NCBI GenBank assembly: GCA_021464245.1
Contig: JADCRB010000036.1
Coordinates: 3,769,939-3,833,938, forward strand
Length of the DNA: 64,000 nt
Direction of reading: 5' to 3'
Source of the DNA: Carallia brachiata
Lineage: Eukaryota; Streptophyta; Magnoliopsida; Malpighiales; Rhizophoraceae
Each line of letters starts with the position of its first letter. Within the stretch, counting starts at the first letter, position 1. Below are positions 10,058 through 21,700 of the stretch, in pieces. Made by a program: the position numbers and the translations under genes. The notes under the pieces are model-generated. The model saw nothing but the letters and a program-made list of their open reading frames with translations. It made no database searches and was not told the origin of the DNA.

Positions 10058-11968
10058 ATGTTTTTCAACAGACCCAAAAATAATCTTTCTTTCTCCACCA
10101 CCACCATTTCATTTTCTCTGTTCTCAACGGCGGCTGTATTTCATTCTATAATCCCATCGCCTCTGCCCGCAAAACCAACCATTTCGCAGACCAAGCAAGC
10201 CCATGCCCGCATCACCGTCTCCGGCCTCGCCGGCGAACCATCTCTCGTCGGCCACCTTCTCGCGTTCCTCGCTCTCTCCCCGTCAACCCCATTTGACTAT
10301 TCTCTCCGTGTTTTCCAAACCATCAAGAACCCGACGGCTTTCGCCTCCAATAACATGATCCGCTGCTTTGCCAGGAGCGAGTCGCCTCTTGGTTCGGTTC
10401 TGTTTTACTCTTCCTCTATGTTGAGAAGTTGCGTCAGACCCAATAATTATACTTTTACTTTCATCTTGCAAGGATGTAGCAAGGGCTTGGGTTTGACTGA
10501 AGGGTTGCAAATTCACGGTCATGTGGTTAGACTTGGGTTTGGGGAAGACGTTTATGTGAGGAATGCTTTGATTCATTTTTATTCTGCTTGTTGTTCTAGT
10601 GTTGAGAGTTCGAAACAATTGTTTGATGAGAGTCCACAGCAGTGTGATGTAGTTACCTGGAATGCGATGTTAGCTGGTTTTGCAAGGGATGGACGAGTGA
10701 GTTTTGTGGAGAAGATGTTCGAGGAAATGCCCGCACGAGATGTTATATCGTGGAATACGATGATTATGGCCTATGTTCATAATGGGAAGCTCGAAGAAAG
10801 CTTGGATTGTTTCGCAAGGATGAGAGGGAGCGGGTTTTTGCCTAATGAGGCAACTTTGGTGACGATGCTATCAGCATCGGCGCAATTGGGTTTGCTTGAA
10901 CACGGCCGGTTGGTCGAGTATCTTATAAATTCGTTAAATCTGCCACTGACAGTAACACTGGGGACGGCACTGGTTGACATGTATGCAAAATGTGGGTGCA
11001 TTGAACAATCCAAGATCTTGTTCGAAAAGATGCCCAAGAGAGATATTTCGACGTGGAATGTTATGATTTGTGGATTGGCCTCACATGGACTTGGAAAGGA
11101 AGCTCTTGCACTTTTTGAGAAATTTCTGAATGAAGGACTTCGTCCAGTGAATGTGACTTTTATTGGAGTCTTGAATGCTTGCAGTAGAGCTGGTTTGGTT
11201 AGGGAGGGCAGACATTATTTTGCTTTGATGACAGAGACTTATGGCATTGAGCCAGAGATGGAGCATTACGGCTGCATGGTTGATCTCTTGGGTCGAGCTG
11301 GTTTAGTCTCTGAGGCTGCCGAAATGATTGATAACATGAACTTTTCACCCGACCCTGTATTGTGGGCAACGCTTCTTTGTGCTTGTAGGATTCATGGATT
11401 GACAGAAATGGGCCAACGGATTGGAAATAAATTGATACAATTGGATCCAAATTATGATGGACACTATGTACAATTAGCCAGCATATATGCCAAGTCTAGG
11501 AAATGGGAAGATGTAGCTAGAGTTCGTCGATTGATGGCAGAGAGAAACACTAATAAACTTGCCGGTTGGAGCTTGATTGAAGCTCAGGGAAAGGTCCATC
11601 GATTTGTCGCAGGGGATAGAGAGCACGAGCATTCACTAGACATATACAAAATGCTTGAAACAATTGAAACCCGTCTAGCAGAAGCCGGCTATGTCCCGAA
11701 TGTATCACTGGTTTTACATGATATTGGAGAGGAAGAAAAGGAGATTGCTATCGGGGTGCACAGCGAGAGGTTGGCAATGGCTTTTGGTTTTTTAGTAACG
11801 AAGGCCGGCGACTGCATTCGAATTGTGAAAAATCTGAGGGTCTGTAATGATTGTCATGAAGTGAGCAAGATGATATCAAAGGTTTTCCATAGAGAAATAA
11901 TAGTGAGGGATGGGAGTAGATTTCATCATTTTAAGGAGGGGAAATGCTCCTGTTTTGATTTTTGGTAG
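10058..11968 (+). CDS. Pentatricopeptide repeat protein, PLS class with E and DYW domains
   Basis: Single open frame of 636 residues without introns, typical of plant PLS-class PPR proteins that act in organelle C-to-U RNA editing. The N-terminus is rich in S, T and F with few acids, consistent with an organelle transit peptide. Repeats run from about residue 50 to 440 with classic phrases such as YVRNALIHFYSACCSSVE, DVVTWNAMLAGFARDGRV, DVISWNTMIMAYVHNGKLEE and LGTALVDMYAKCGCIEQSK. An E/E+ region follows (LYKM-type IYKMLETIETRL), then the DYW deaminase-like domain with HSERLA (zinc ligand His and catalytic Glu) and CNDCH (zinc ligands). The protein ends CSCFDFW, so the terminal tripeptide is DFW instead of DYW. 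Organelle and editing target cannot be read from the sequence. The long frame is undisturbed. Confidence 0.93.
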   Translation: MFFNRPKNNLSFSTTTISFSLFSTAAVFHSIIPSPLPAKPTISQTKQAHARITVSGLAGEPSLVGHLLAFLALSPSTPFDYSLRVFQTIKNPTAFASNNMIRCFARSESPLGSVLFYSSSMLRSCVRPNNYTFTFILQGCSKGLGLTEGLQIHGHVVRLGFGEDVYVRNALIHFYSACCSSVESSKQLFDESPQQCDVVTWNAMLAGFARDGRVSFVEKMFEEMPARDVISWNTMIMAYVHNGKLEESLDCFARMRGSGFLPNEATLVTMLSASAQLGLLEHGRLVEYLINSLNLPLTVTLGTALVDMYAKCGCIEQSKILFEKMPKRDISTWNVMICGLASHGLGKEALALFEKFLNEGLRPVNVTFIGVLNACSRAGLVREGRHYFALMTETYGIEPEMEHYGCMVDLLGRAGLVSEAAEMIDNMNFSPDPVLWATLLCACRIHGLTEMGQRIGNKLIQLDPNYDGHYVQLASIYAKSRKWEDVARVRRLMAERNTNKLAGWSLIEAQGKVHRFVAGDREHEHSLDIYKMLETIETRLAEAGYVPNVSLVLHDIGEEEKEIAIGVHSERLAMAFGFLVTKAGDCIRIVKNLRVCNDCHEVSKMISKVFHREIIVRDGSRFHHFKEGKCSCFDFW

Positions 11969-12039
11969 AAGAATATTTGTACATTTCCCTAATCTTATGA
12001 GAAAGCCAGAAAGACATAAAATCTGGTTAATGATTTTTT

Positions 12040-12107
12040 AGGGACTTCAGGCATGGTTTCCCTTTTTTCTTTTAGGGACTTCAGGCATGGTTTCCCTTTT
12101 TTCTTTT
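12040..12107. repeat. Tandem duplication of a 34-bp unit
   Basis: Two adjacent copies, 12040-12073 and 12074-12107, each starting AGGGACTTCAGGCATGGTTT and continuing into a T/C-rich run. It lies in the 3' flank of the PPR gene. Looks like a simple local duplication. Confidence 0.85.
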
Positions 12108-12551
12108 TTTCTTTTTTTTTTTAAACCATTTTTGTTTTGGTTTTGGACATTCATAGAGATGGTTGATTCATTTTCACATATATAAAGGGAAATTGATATT
12201 GACACTCCAAAACAATTCAATACACACAGATGTATAACCATATTAGAGTGCACGTGACATTTGCCATCATAAAATGTATAACCATATTGTTGGTGATTTT
12301 ATAGGCTGCATTGGGAGGCTTGGGAGAAAAACTCCTTGGATTTTGGTGATTTTTAAATTTGGCGTTTTACGTCAAAAAGCAAAAAAAAAATGGCAAAAGC
12401 ATTTGTTAGCTTGTTGAATCTGTCAATTTTTAAATTTGATATGATTCTTGAATTTATGGAAAAATTGGCAAATTTACTCATTTAAAAATTAAAATGACTT
12501 GAAACTCGCTTAAAAATTTAGTTTTTTTTTTTTTTAAGACCATTATTTATC

Positions 12552-12588
12552 TGCTCTCTTCCTTCTTTCTTTCTTTCTTTCTTTCTTT
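12552..12588. repeat. (CTTT)n microsatellite
   Basis: About eight CTTT units in the probable promoter or 5' leader of the CMC2-like gene. Confidence 0.85.
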
Positions 12589-13086
12589 ATTTGTGGATAC
12601 GTGTCAAACATTTGCACTCAAACACAACGACGCCGTTTCAAAGGAACTTAAATTCAGCCCATTTCCCTCTGCGCCTCCTCCGTTTTTCCCTCTCTCTTCC
12701 TGCACTCTGTAATTGTTCTGGAGCCGGAGGAGCGGGAAGAGGAGCAGAGAAAGCAGCTAAATCTTTCCTCAATACGGTGCGTTTCTATTTTCTAAAACCA
12801 GAATTTAGCTGCTTTTTTTTTTTTTTTAATCTTCTCCCGCTGCGCCGCCACCAGTTCAAGCTTGTAATCTACGAGCTTTCGACAGTACTGCGTGGTTTGG
12901 TCGTTGAGGAGTTTTTGAAATCAATCTATTTGTATTCTAAGAATCGAAAATTAAGAAGAAAAATTGATTATTTGTATTTTTTTTCCTTCTTGTTTATTTG
13001 TATCTTTTATTTATTTATTGGTTTTTTTTTGGGGTGTTTGGCAGGGTGGTTTAGGTTGTGCTTGATTGGTTTTGCTTTCTGGAAAA

Positions 13087-13562
13087 ATGCATCCTCCGTT
13101 AACGTTACACAGGCATCCAATGTGCGCCGAGGTGAGCTATATGTTCTGGGGGCTTCGTTCTCAACCCTAGACTTGCTCGTTCTGGTTTGTTAAATCGGAT
13201 GGCATTTTTTTTTTTTATTAATTTTATTGCAGATTATAGAACAGTTCCAAAAGTGTCATTTGGATCATCCTATTGGGAAATTCTTTGGTCGGTGTACGGA
13301 TCTCAAAGTGAAGCTCGACCGCTGTTTTCGAGAGGAAGTGAGTTCTGGTCATGCTTGTGTTTCGTTCTTGTTGAGGTATATGGTTTTTTTAAAACCTTGC
13401 ATTATGTTTTTATTATTTATTTTTTCGTTTTTGTATCGGTATCCTCAGAAAGCCGTAAAACGGAAGGCAAATTTCGAGCAGAGTAAGAAATTGAAAGAGA
13501 GGCTTCAAGCAATAAGGAAGGAAGCTGCTGCTAAAGGCTCTGAGGAGAAGAATCTTATTTAA
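13087..13562 (+). CDS. CMC2: COX assembly mitochondrial protein 2 homologue (twin CX9C)
   Basis: Three small exons join in frame: 13087-13131, 13233-13337 and 13449-13562, each with GT-AG borders, giving 87 residues. The protein starts MHPPLTLHRHPMCAE. It has two exact CX9C motifs, C-AEIIEQFQK-C (across the first exon junction) and C-TDLKVKLDR-C, followed by a lysine-rich helical tail (KLKERLQAIRKEA). This is the CMC1/CMC2 fold: a small intermembrane-space protein oxidised by the Mia40 pathway and needed for cytochrome c oxidase assembly in other eukaryotes. A 5' UTR intron is likely (donor GTGCGT near 12777, acceptor GGCAG near 13044), with the untranslated first exon around 12650-12776. The longer frame from 12591 runs through these untranslated parts and is not the protein. 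Confidence 0.9.
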
Positions 13563-15791
13563 AGTAAACAAGATAAGCGGCTGTCGAGGTCTGAAATTCT
13601 TTCTGGACCATTGCTTTTGTGTTTATATAGATTTGTATGTCAAAGGAACCATACGATACTTACCTTCACCATTGAATTCGAATTGTATTCGTTGCATATG
13701 CCTGTTTAATGTTGTCATTCCTTCCTCATTTTTGACTTAACTTTATCTGCATTTATGAGAAGTTGCTTAGCCTTTCATCTTAGGTTATTACTTTGGTTGC
13801 ATATTTTATTCCCCTTCAATGTGAATACGGTTTTGTACCGGAATTTTGCTCTTTTGGGAAAATTGTGTTTTGTGGCCTGAATTGTTCCCCAACTGAAGGC
13901 ACACTTTTTTTTTCCCCCTTCTTTTTTGAATGACTGCTGCATTTGGATTACTTTAAAGGATCATTATGGTGAATTTCCTGCCATAGGAGGTGTTCATGCA
14001 CATCAGAATAAGGGTTTGACCGAGAAAATGGCCGATATGCCAAAGGCGAAGGAACACACACTCACGAAGGCACTATGACGGACCAAATCAGCTAGACTTC
14101 ACCCAATGCTTCTCCTGAACATATTTTTCTTGCTCCTGAACACAATTTAACGGAGCCCAACGGCCTGAGTCCACCAGCCATATGGAATGGATGGACACTA
14201 CTTGTTACTAGGCAAGAAGAGAACTCCACCAATATCAGAGATAAGCTAACATAACGGACCTGGGCATTCATTTATACCAAGGCATGGCAGTCACGCACTA
14301 GCTCTGCGGGAGGCTATTGCCTGATCTGACACCATACATCACCTCTACGAATACAGAAATGCCCCTCGACCCAACCGTCTTTGTCCTTTTACCAGCATAC
14401 TTTACCGGGAACCCTCTTTGATTATACATGGTACAGTAGATTAGAGGAAGATAAATGGATTTGGACCTGAGATAATGGGTATATATACTCAAATCCCAGT
14501 GTCCTACTCTGGGCGGAGGGAATACTTGGTTCCACTCCAGCCAATCTAGCTGAAGGGGAACAGAGATGGCTGTCCATTTCTCTGAGCTTTAAGCTTAGTT
14601 AAAGTTACTGTTCTTTTTGTGGGGTTGGGGGATATTGAGTATCCCTAAAAGTCACTCTTGATCCACAACATTGGAAAGCCATTGGCCATTATCTTAGCAG
14701 GAAGGAGGGAATTATTTGTTATCAAATGTTTCTCAGAGCTGTTCATTTAGCAAATTGAGAGTGATCAGACATCGTTTGTCCGTTCAAGGTGAATTGCAAG
14801 TCCCCAAAATTTGTTATCTATTTTTCAAGGCTGCTTCTTCGTTTAAGCTTTGATGGATAGTACAAAGGAACACGAACGTGCAGTCATGCATCTAGTTGAA
14901 TTAAGAGCTTGCAAACCTTCAGGTTGTGTGCTTGTTGACTATCAACCTTGCACATTTGGTACCAATTGTCATTATGGAAGCAGGATACCGTGCACCAATC
15001 TCACTTTCGTGCACCAATCTGTACCCGAAATATGGCCATTCAAGCGCGCAACTGACAAAATTCTAAATGCTCTTGCTAACAAGGACTCCTATGGGGTGGA
15101 GGAATCGACAATGCAAGTGAGAATTTTTTGTCAAAGGGAAGTAATGCTATTGCCGTTGACTTTACCACTTCCGTTCATGCAGACGGTTTAGTTGTGGATT
15201 TAAATCCCTTAATTCGCAACCAACTTAAGCCAGACTATCACTAAATATATGTGCTAAGTTGTTAAGGGTCTACTTATATACTATATTTTTACATTCGCAG
15301 AGTGAATAAAGTTCAAATGCGTTAATTCAAAACCATCAAATGATAATATTCGTTGTAACAGCTGAATTGCAACGATCATCTCCTCTCCGGATGTGAAGCA
15401 ACTGTTACATAAAGCTCATGATTGAACTTGATTTTTCATTTTTAACCAACACATCTTTGTCTTAATGCATTAAATTGATTCACGTATTTGAAGATGGAAT
15501 TTGCCATGCAGTACGATGTATCGAAACCACTTGGGAGGGGGCTGCAGTTAAGACATGACTAAAATGGTGCCCTTGCATGAAATTAATAATTAAATTAGTT
15601 TTTTCATATTGATGGTGGCTGCCTAAGATGCAGATTTTCATTCTTTCAAGAATCTATGCACTAAGATCTACAAGCCAAACCTTTGCTATCGACAACCTTT
15701 GTTCTATGGAGAAAGCAGATGGGAACCCTTTTTTGTTGTTGAAACTTGGATCTCAGCAAGCAACCAGCAAGAGTCCCAAGAAGACGAACTC
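13563..15791. other. Intergenic region, convergent 3' ends, with unassigned repeat-like DNA
   Basis: It lies between the 3' ends of the CMC2-like gene (rightward) and the SWIB/GYF gene (leftward). From 13600 to about 13980 it looks like 3' UTR and A/T-rich spacer. From 13985 to about 14600 base composition is more balanced and there is a TATATATA box at about 14480, resembling an LTR-type promoter region. A 113-codon open frame at 14850-15191 resembles nothing I know and I do not call it a gene. Confidence 0.4.
13985..14600 (+). mobile_element. Possible LTR-retroelement remnant (unproven)
   Basis: A block of G+C-richer sequence in an A/T-rich spacer, containing GGGTATATATACTC and downstream text like an LTR U3/R region. 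I found no matching second LTR, primer binding site or coding domain in the window, so this is a weak call made on composition and promoter-like structure. Confidence 0.25.
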
Positions 15792-18700
15792 TTACTTCCC
15801 CGAGAAAACATGGTGAATAGCATCAGTCAGCGGAACTGCTTCTTCTGGACCCTGATCAGTCTTCCAAACCTTGACTTGCAATCCATACTGACTACAACTC
15901 CATTCTTTAAGCACCGACAATGAGTAAGGCCCCTTTTTGACACCGTGGGGAGTCATGCAGAACCAGACGGAGGTATTTAGGTTCTCCTGTGTTTGCGTTC
16001 TCCTGGAAATGCTTGCATCTTGCTCTTCGTCATCACTCAACTCAATTAGTTCAGTCATTGGCGCGCTTTGCTTCTTCACATTTTTGTTTCCAATGTCTGA
16101 CAGTTCATTTGGCAATTTATTGGATGTGGCATTACCAGGATGATTTTGGTTTTCTGGAATAAGGGCACTGTGTTTGCATTGAGAAGTAGAACTAAGCAAA
16201 TGACCTGGCAGTAATCCAGGAACAGATGATTCTGGACGGTTCTGCTTCACTTCTTGGAGAGATCCTTGCCCATCTGTTTGATGAATGCTATCAACTTTAC
16301 TTTCACAAGTAGCTCTACGCGATCTTCCGTGCAATTCTTCAGATACACATCCCTTTGCTGGCTGCTTTTCTTCTACAGGAAAAAAAATGAGGCACAGTAT
16401 GCTTAGTGAAAATTTTCTGGCATCTCATGTAGGATACACTAGTACAAGAACAGCAAATGCATCAAAAAAAGCGAAGCATCCATTTGATATTCATGCCAAC
16501 GTTGAAGAAACACAAATACGCAGCATTTTGCTTCAAAAAGAGGTCATCCAAGCACACTATAATTTGGAGAAATAACAAATAGGGATGTTAAAACCTTCTG
16601 TTTCTCCCAAAGCATTTTTCCTCGGATAATGTACACTTTGGTAATCTATGTGTGAAGAACTAGATCGAAGTAGAAGATCATAGCTTTCCCCCTTTCCCGA
16701 AAAATTAAAAAATCTAATCAGCACCTTGTAAGCCCATACAAATTCTATTCAGTTTAAGATTATACCACACCAACTCTAGCAATCTTGAAGAGAGCTTGAC
16801 CTATGCAATTTTAAAAAAAAAAAAAAAAGTGTACAGTGAATGAGGCTCCCACCTGTGGGGTCTAAGGAGGGTCAGATGTACACAATCATATTACTATTTT
16901 TATACGAAGGCTGTTTCCTTGACTTGAAAATGTGACCATCAGCTTGCCCCATGCATTGAAACATTAAATATATTTCGGTGGACAACACAAATAAAGATAG
17001 GCCGCAGAATAATTTCACCCTTGAAAAATAACAGTGAAAATCTAATGTCCATTGGTCTGCACCCAGCAGTCATCACCTACTCTGATCTGCAGATCCATTA
17101 AGGCCACTTTCACTGAAACAACATTCAGTTCATTTTTATTCTGCATGGAGGAAAACTTATTTGTACACAAGATCTCCCTGAATACCCGCTATAAAATATT
17201 GTAAAACCAGAACAATGGATATCCATATTGCATGGAGTGGTGCCCAAAAAACCACTAAAAATAATTGAAGGGAGAATGAGCGGTGAGAAAAAGTTGTGAA
17301 AGGCTACAGGGAAAAGTATCATACTGAAAGAAAGTAGTGTCTTAGATGATTCCTGCAGTGGTTTTTTGAATCTCTAATTCATCACACATACTAGCTGTTG
17401 TTATTTCATTATCAAAACATGTTCCCGAAGACTCAAACAACTCAAATGTTATATAATAATACAGCAATATTTAAACATGTAAACATGTAGGGCTAAAGAC
17501 AAACAAGAGCTGATAGTTTACGATCATCCAGAAATCACTTTTCAATGAAAAAATAGGCGTGTTTTGCATCATATCAATAACATTGAATGAACTTTATTGT
17601 TGTTAACCAAATATAACAATCTGGACTTGTTATGAAAATAAATAGATGGCAAAGGAGTGCTATCAAACCTGAAATATCCAATCCATCATTCCAATTGCCA
17701 TTTGAACTGTTCTTCCAATGTTTGGATGTTCTTCTGAGAGCTGATTCTGGGGAAGCATTACGCTCTGGTTCATCATTTTCAGACAAGTCCTTGTAAGCAG
17801 GTTCAGCTGATGTTTCATCTACAATTATTTCTGGAACCTCTTGCAACAATCGTGATTGTTCCGCTGGTGTCTGAAGCAGCTTCTTTCTAACAATATATTC
17901 AGAAAGCCTATACAGAGATGAAAGTTAAGGACCACAATTTCATTCTATTGGGACAAATTGTAAAACAATATTTCTGAAGATTACTAATACAAAACGCAGT
18001 GCATACTGCAATACAGGCATCTCTGATAGTTGAAGGAACCCAAAAGAATGTACCAGGCAACAATGAAAAAAAAAAAAAAGAGGAACCCAAAATAAATAAA
18101 GAACCAACCTTTCATGGTTCATAAGCAAGAGAAAGAAAGATGGTACATGGTAGCACCACCTTCGGCATTAATAGCTAGATTAGTTTATGCACCTTTTTCA
18201 TGTACATTTACCTACCATGTAATTGTTTCATTATTGATGGAGAAAACAATTGGAAATGTATTCCAAAAGATTCATCATCACATAGGACGGTGGACACTTA
18301 AAACTTTCAGCACATTAATACTTTTCTGTTTTCATCACGGGTTCTCTTTTTCCCTATAAAGAAATATATGTATCCGCTAACATCAACAAAGGATATTCTC
18401 TTCTCCATCCTTTTTCATTTGCCTGGTTGATCAACTTTTGCAACAGACCCAGTTCTCTTGCAATCCACTAAGCCACATCAGGTGTTACAAAGCAGATAAG
18501 AAACAGGCAAAAGGAGAAAGAATGGAAAACAACTGGTTACTGTTAAAAAGATAGGAGATACAACAATAATTTGAAACTCCCACTAAGTGAAACCAAGCAA
18601 AGATCATGCAGAACATCTAGAAATGCAACCGACGGAGAAAGATGAAGACAATGCAGTCCCTTTCCCACTAAAGTAAATGAAAAATATAAGAAAACATCAC

Positions 18701-21700
18701 AGGAAGGTCGCTCATGAATTCCTAATGAAAACTTAAAACCAGTTTACAGTCAAATATGATAAAAATTATTAATTTCACTGGAACGCGAGTTGCGAGTGGA
18801 GAATGCATATGATAGATGACAATGTCCCAAACCTTGCAATGACAGGAGCCCCAAGCACTGTCTTTTAAGTTTCTATGGAAACAAGCAGACTCACTAGATA
18901 CTATGCATAAAATGAAAAGATAAAAATGAAGAAGATATCTTTTTTACTGGAGCTTATTTCTTGACTTCGAAATACACCTATTAAGTATATCCCGAGTGAT
19001 CAAAACTCATATGTCCTTCAAGAGTTCACTAGGAAATCACTAGGAAATACATACATGTTTCGTTATAACCTCATGCAGTGTTCTGGCCTTCTCCTGAAAC
19101 TCCACCTGTCGATCAAGGAATGTTAGTAAAGTTACAGCACATTGCGTTTACAAGCATAAAGTTTGCACACTACATTACATAAGACATGGAGTTTCATAAT
19201 GGAAGTTACAAACCTGACAATGTAGAGTTTACTAAAAACAATTTGAATTATCAGCAGTTGATAGAGCGTAGGCAAGTTTTCATTCTTTGCCAAGTGGCTT
19301 TTAAATTTAGAAGAGCCTCATTACTGTCTACCAAGACAATGCGAAACTTTTCATGCACAAAAACACTTACAACAGTGGGCCATTTAAGCAGGCCATCTTT
19401 CACTCTATGACGCAAATCGTCGCATTCCTCCTGTTAAAATATAAACAAAATAAGAACATTGCAAGAGAAAACAAAACAACAGTTACAAAACTTGAATAGT
19501 TCACATGTTACCAGTTTCTGATAATTATTGACAACTTAAAAATAATGAAAAATATAACACAAGCTCCCTTGCATGGATTGATGAAGTGGCTCCCTTGCAT
19601 GGATTGATGAAGTGGCCTTGAAGACTTAAGCTGTCAACCATTCAGCCATCTCTCCATAATATAATTCTTTCAAAATGATTGAAACACACAATGTAGAGTT
19701 CAGGTTACATTAAAGGTTGAGCCATTTCATTTTGGAATTTATAGGTTCCCAGACCAAAAAGAAAAAATGTTAAAAACCTTTCACACATAAAAGTATTAGT
19801 ACCTCAGAAAAGTTATCATCCGATAGCTTGCAAATGGGTATTTCTTTCAGCATATTGGAAACGTGCAGGCAAACATCAGAATTAATGTCACCAGAACTTG
19901 AAGTTCTCTTTATCCCTGAAATTATTTGGTACGCATTCTTTAGTGCATAAGGCTACTCAGTTAAGAATAAAACCTGTAAATGAAACTTGTTTCATTATAA
20001 CAGCACCATGAATCTTCTTTTATATCCACAGTGACTGCAGGAAAAACACCATTATTAAGGATCAAACAACTAAAGTGAGAAGAAAACTTAAAACAGGGAC
20101 TGGAGTCTAACACCAAGCCTGCCTGGACTTTTATAAAGAGATAAAATTGAGTTACTTAATATTACCCAAAGATGTAGCCTTGCTTCCATTTCATTAGATT
20201 TATAAATTATTTGCATACAGGTTGATAATACAAAAATCAATTAGGTGCTACACCTGTCTGATGACCTGATGAGTGTCCACTACTCTTCCCACCCATGTGC
20301 TACAGATATGCGTTCACCAAAGCAGAGTAATAGCAACGGGAAGTAAACCTAATCTATATAGGGATTAACATAGCTACTCCAAAATATAGAATTCACATCA
20401 TTGGGCGATCACAATTTCATTTTACAGATGCTAAATCTTCATTAAAAATTTTAAAAAGTATTTCAAGAACAAATTTATGTTATATCAGTGCATCTTATTG
20501 AAGCCTGGCTCAATCGTTCAGAATTTTCTGCGATTGTCCTCAAAGAAGAACAGAGGGGAGAGGATCAGAAGAAGATGTTGAATTTAGATCTTACAAATTA
20601 AAATACATGTTATCTCATGCTTATGCACCGAGATTACCTATTATGCCATGTAAACTTGGGCTTCAACATTCCTAATGACTAATTTTTTCTAACACACTTG
20701 TGCTGAGTCTTTCTTAGTATCAGACATGAAAATAATACTGGCATCTACAATATGTTCAGAAGAATTTGGCAGCAATAATTGCCAGTATTAAAGTCAAATG
20801 GATTTGCTTTTATTGAGAAATTTGAGCCATTTGGTGCAAGTTCTGCAATCCCAAATGTCAAAATATGTAATATTAGATGGAACGATACCTATAACTGGCA
20901 ACAGCTGGTAAGGATTTTTCTGCAGATAGTCATTTGGATCAGATTTGACCCTTACAAGACTTCCAGTAACTTTGGCATCAAAGCTCCCCGGTTGCTTCAA
21001 CAGCTCCTCCACCAAACTCCTCCTTAAGTAGACAAGCTTGATATTTTGAGGAATGACAGACACAAGGCAGCTTCGTTGCCCATTTGAAACAGCCTCCTTT
21101 TTCTGAGAATTCCTATCTGAGTTTGACTTTTGCTGCATTTTAGTCTGTGACAAAACATTGTCAACCATATCCTCTGAACTAGAACCAAACTCATCCTCTG
21201 AATGCTCAAAATTCTCAGCAAAATGGACTGCCAGATGGCGATACAAACCATTCTTATTTATTGATTTCCTTCCCAGAAGAGACTTCAACTTTGCATCACA
21301 GAGTATTGTCTTTCTTTTTTCCGGGTGAAAAAGATGATGTTCTTTGCAGTAATCTGTAATAATGGTAGTTATATCATGCTGTGTTAGTTCATGGGTTGCA
21401 TCTTTACCAATGGAGGCAAGGAAGTCAAAGAGGGGTTTTGAGCACCAGCCAATGAACTCTTTTTTCTTCGACTTCACAGTTCTATCCATCTTCTTCGGCC
21501 TTCCCCTTTTTCTTTTTGTCTTGTGCAATTTTTCATGCTCCTCTATGTCATTCATATCATCATAATCAGATGCATGTTGATTATCATCTGAAAAACCACT
21601 GATGCCTTGTTCACTTTCAAAAATCTCATTCGAGTCAGAGCTGTGACCACAATTTTTACCCTCAGTCAACAATTTAACAGCATGGCGGATATGATCGGAA

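Noticed and set aside
12591..13193. 200-codon frame before the CMC2-like gene
   Set aside because: It runs through the probable 5' UTR and its intron (poly-T, low complexity); the CX9C protein starts at 13087.
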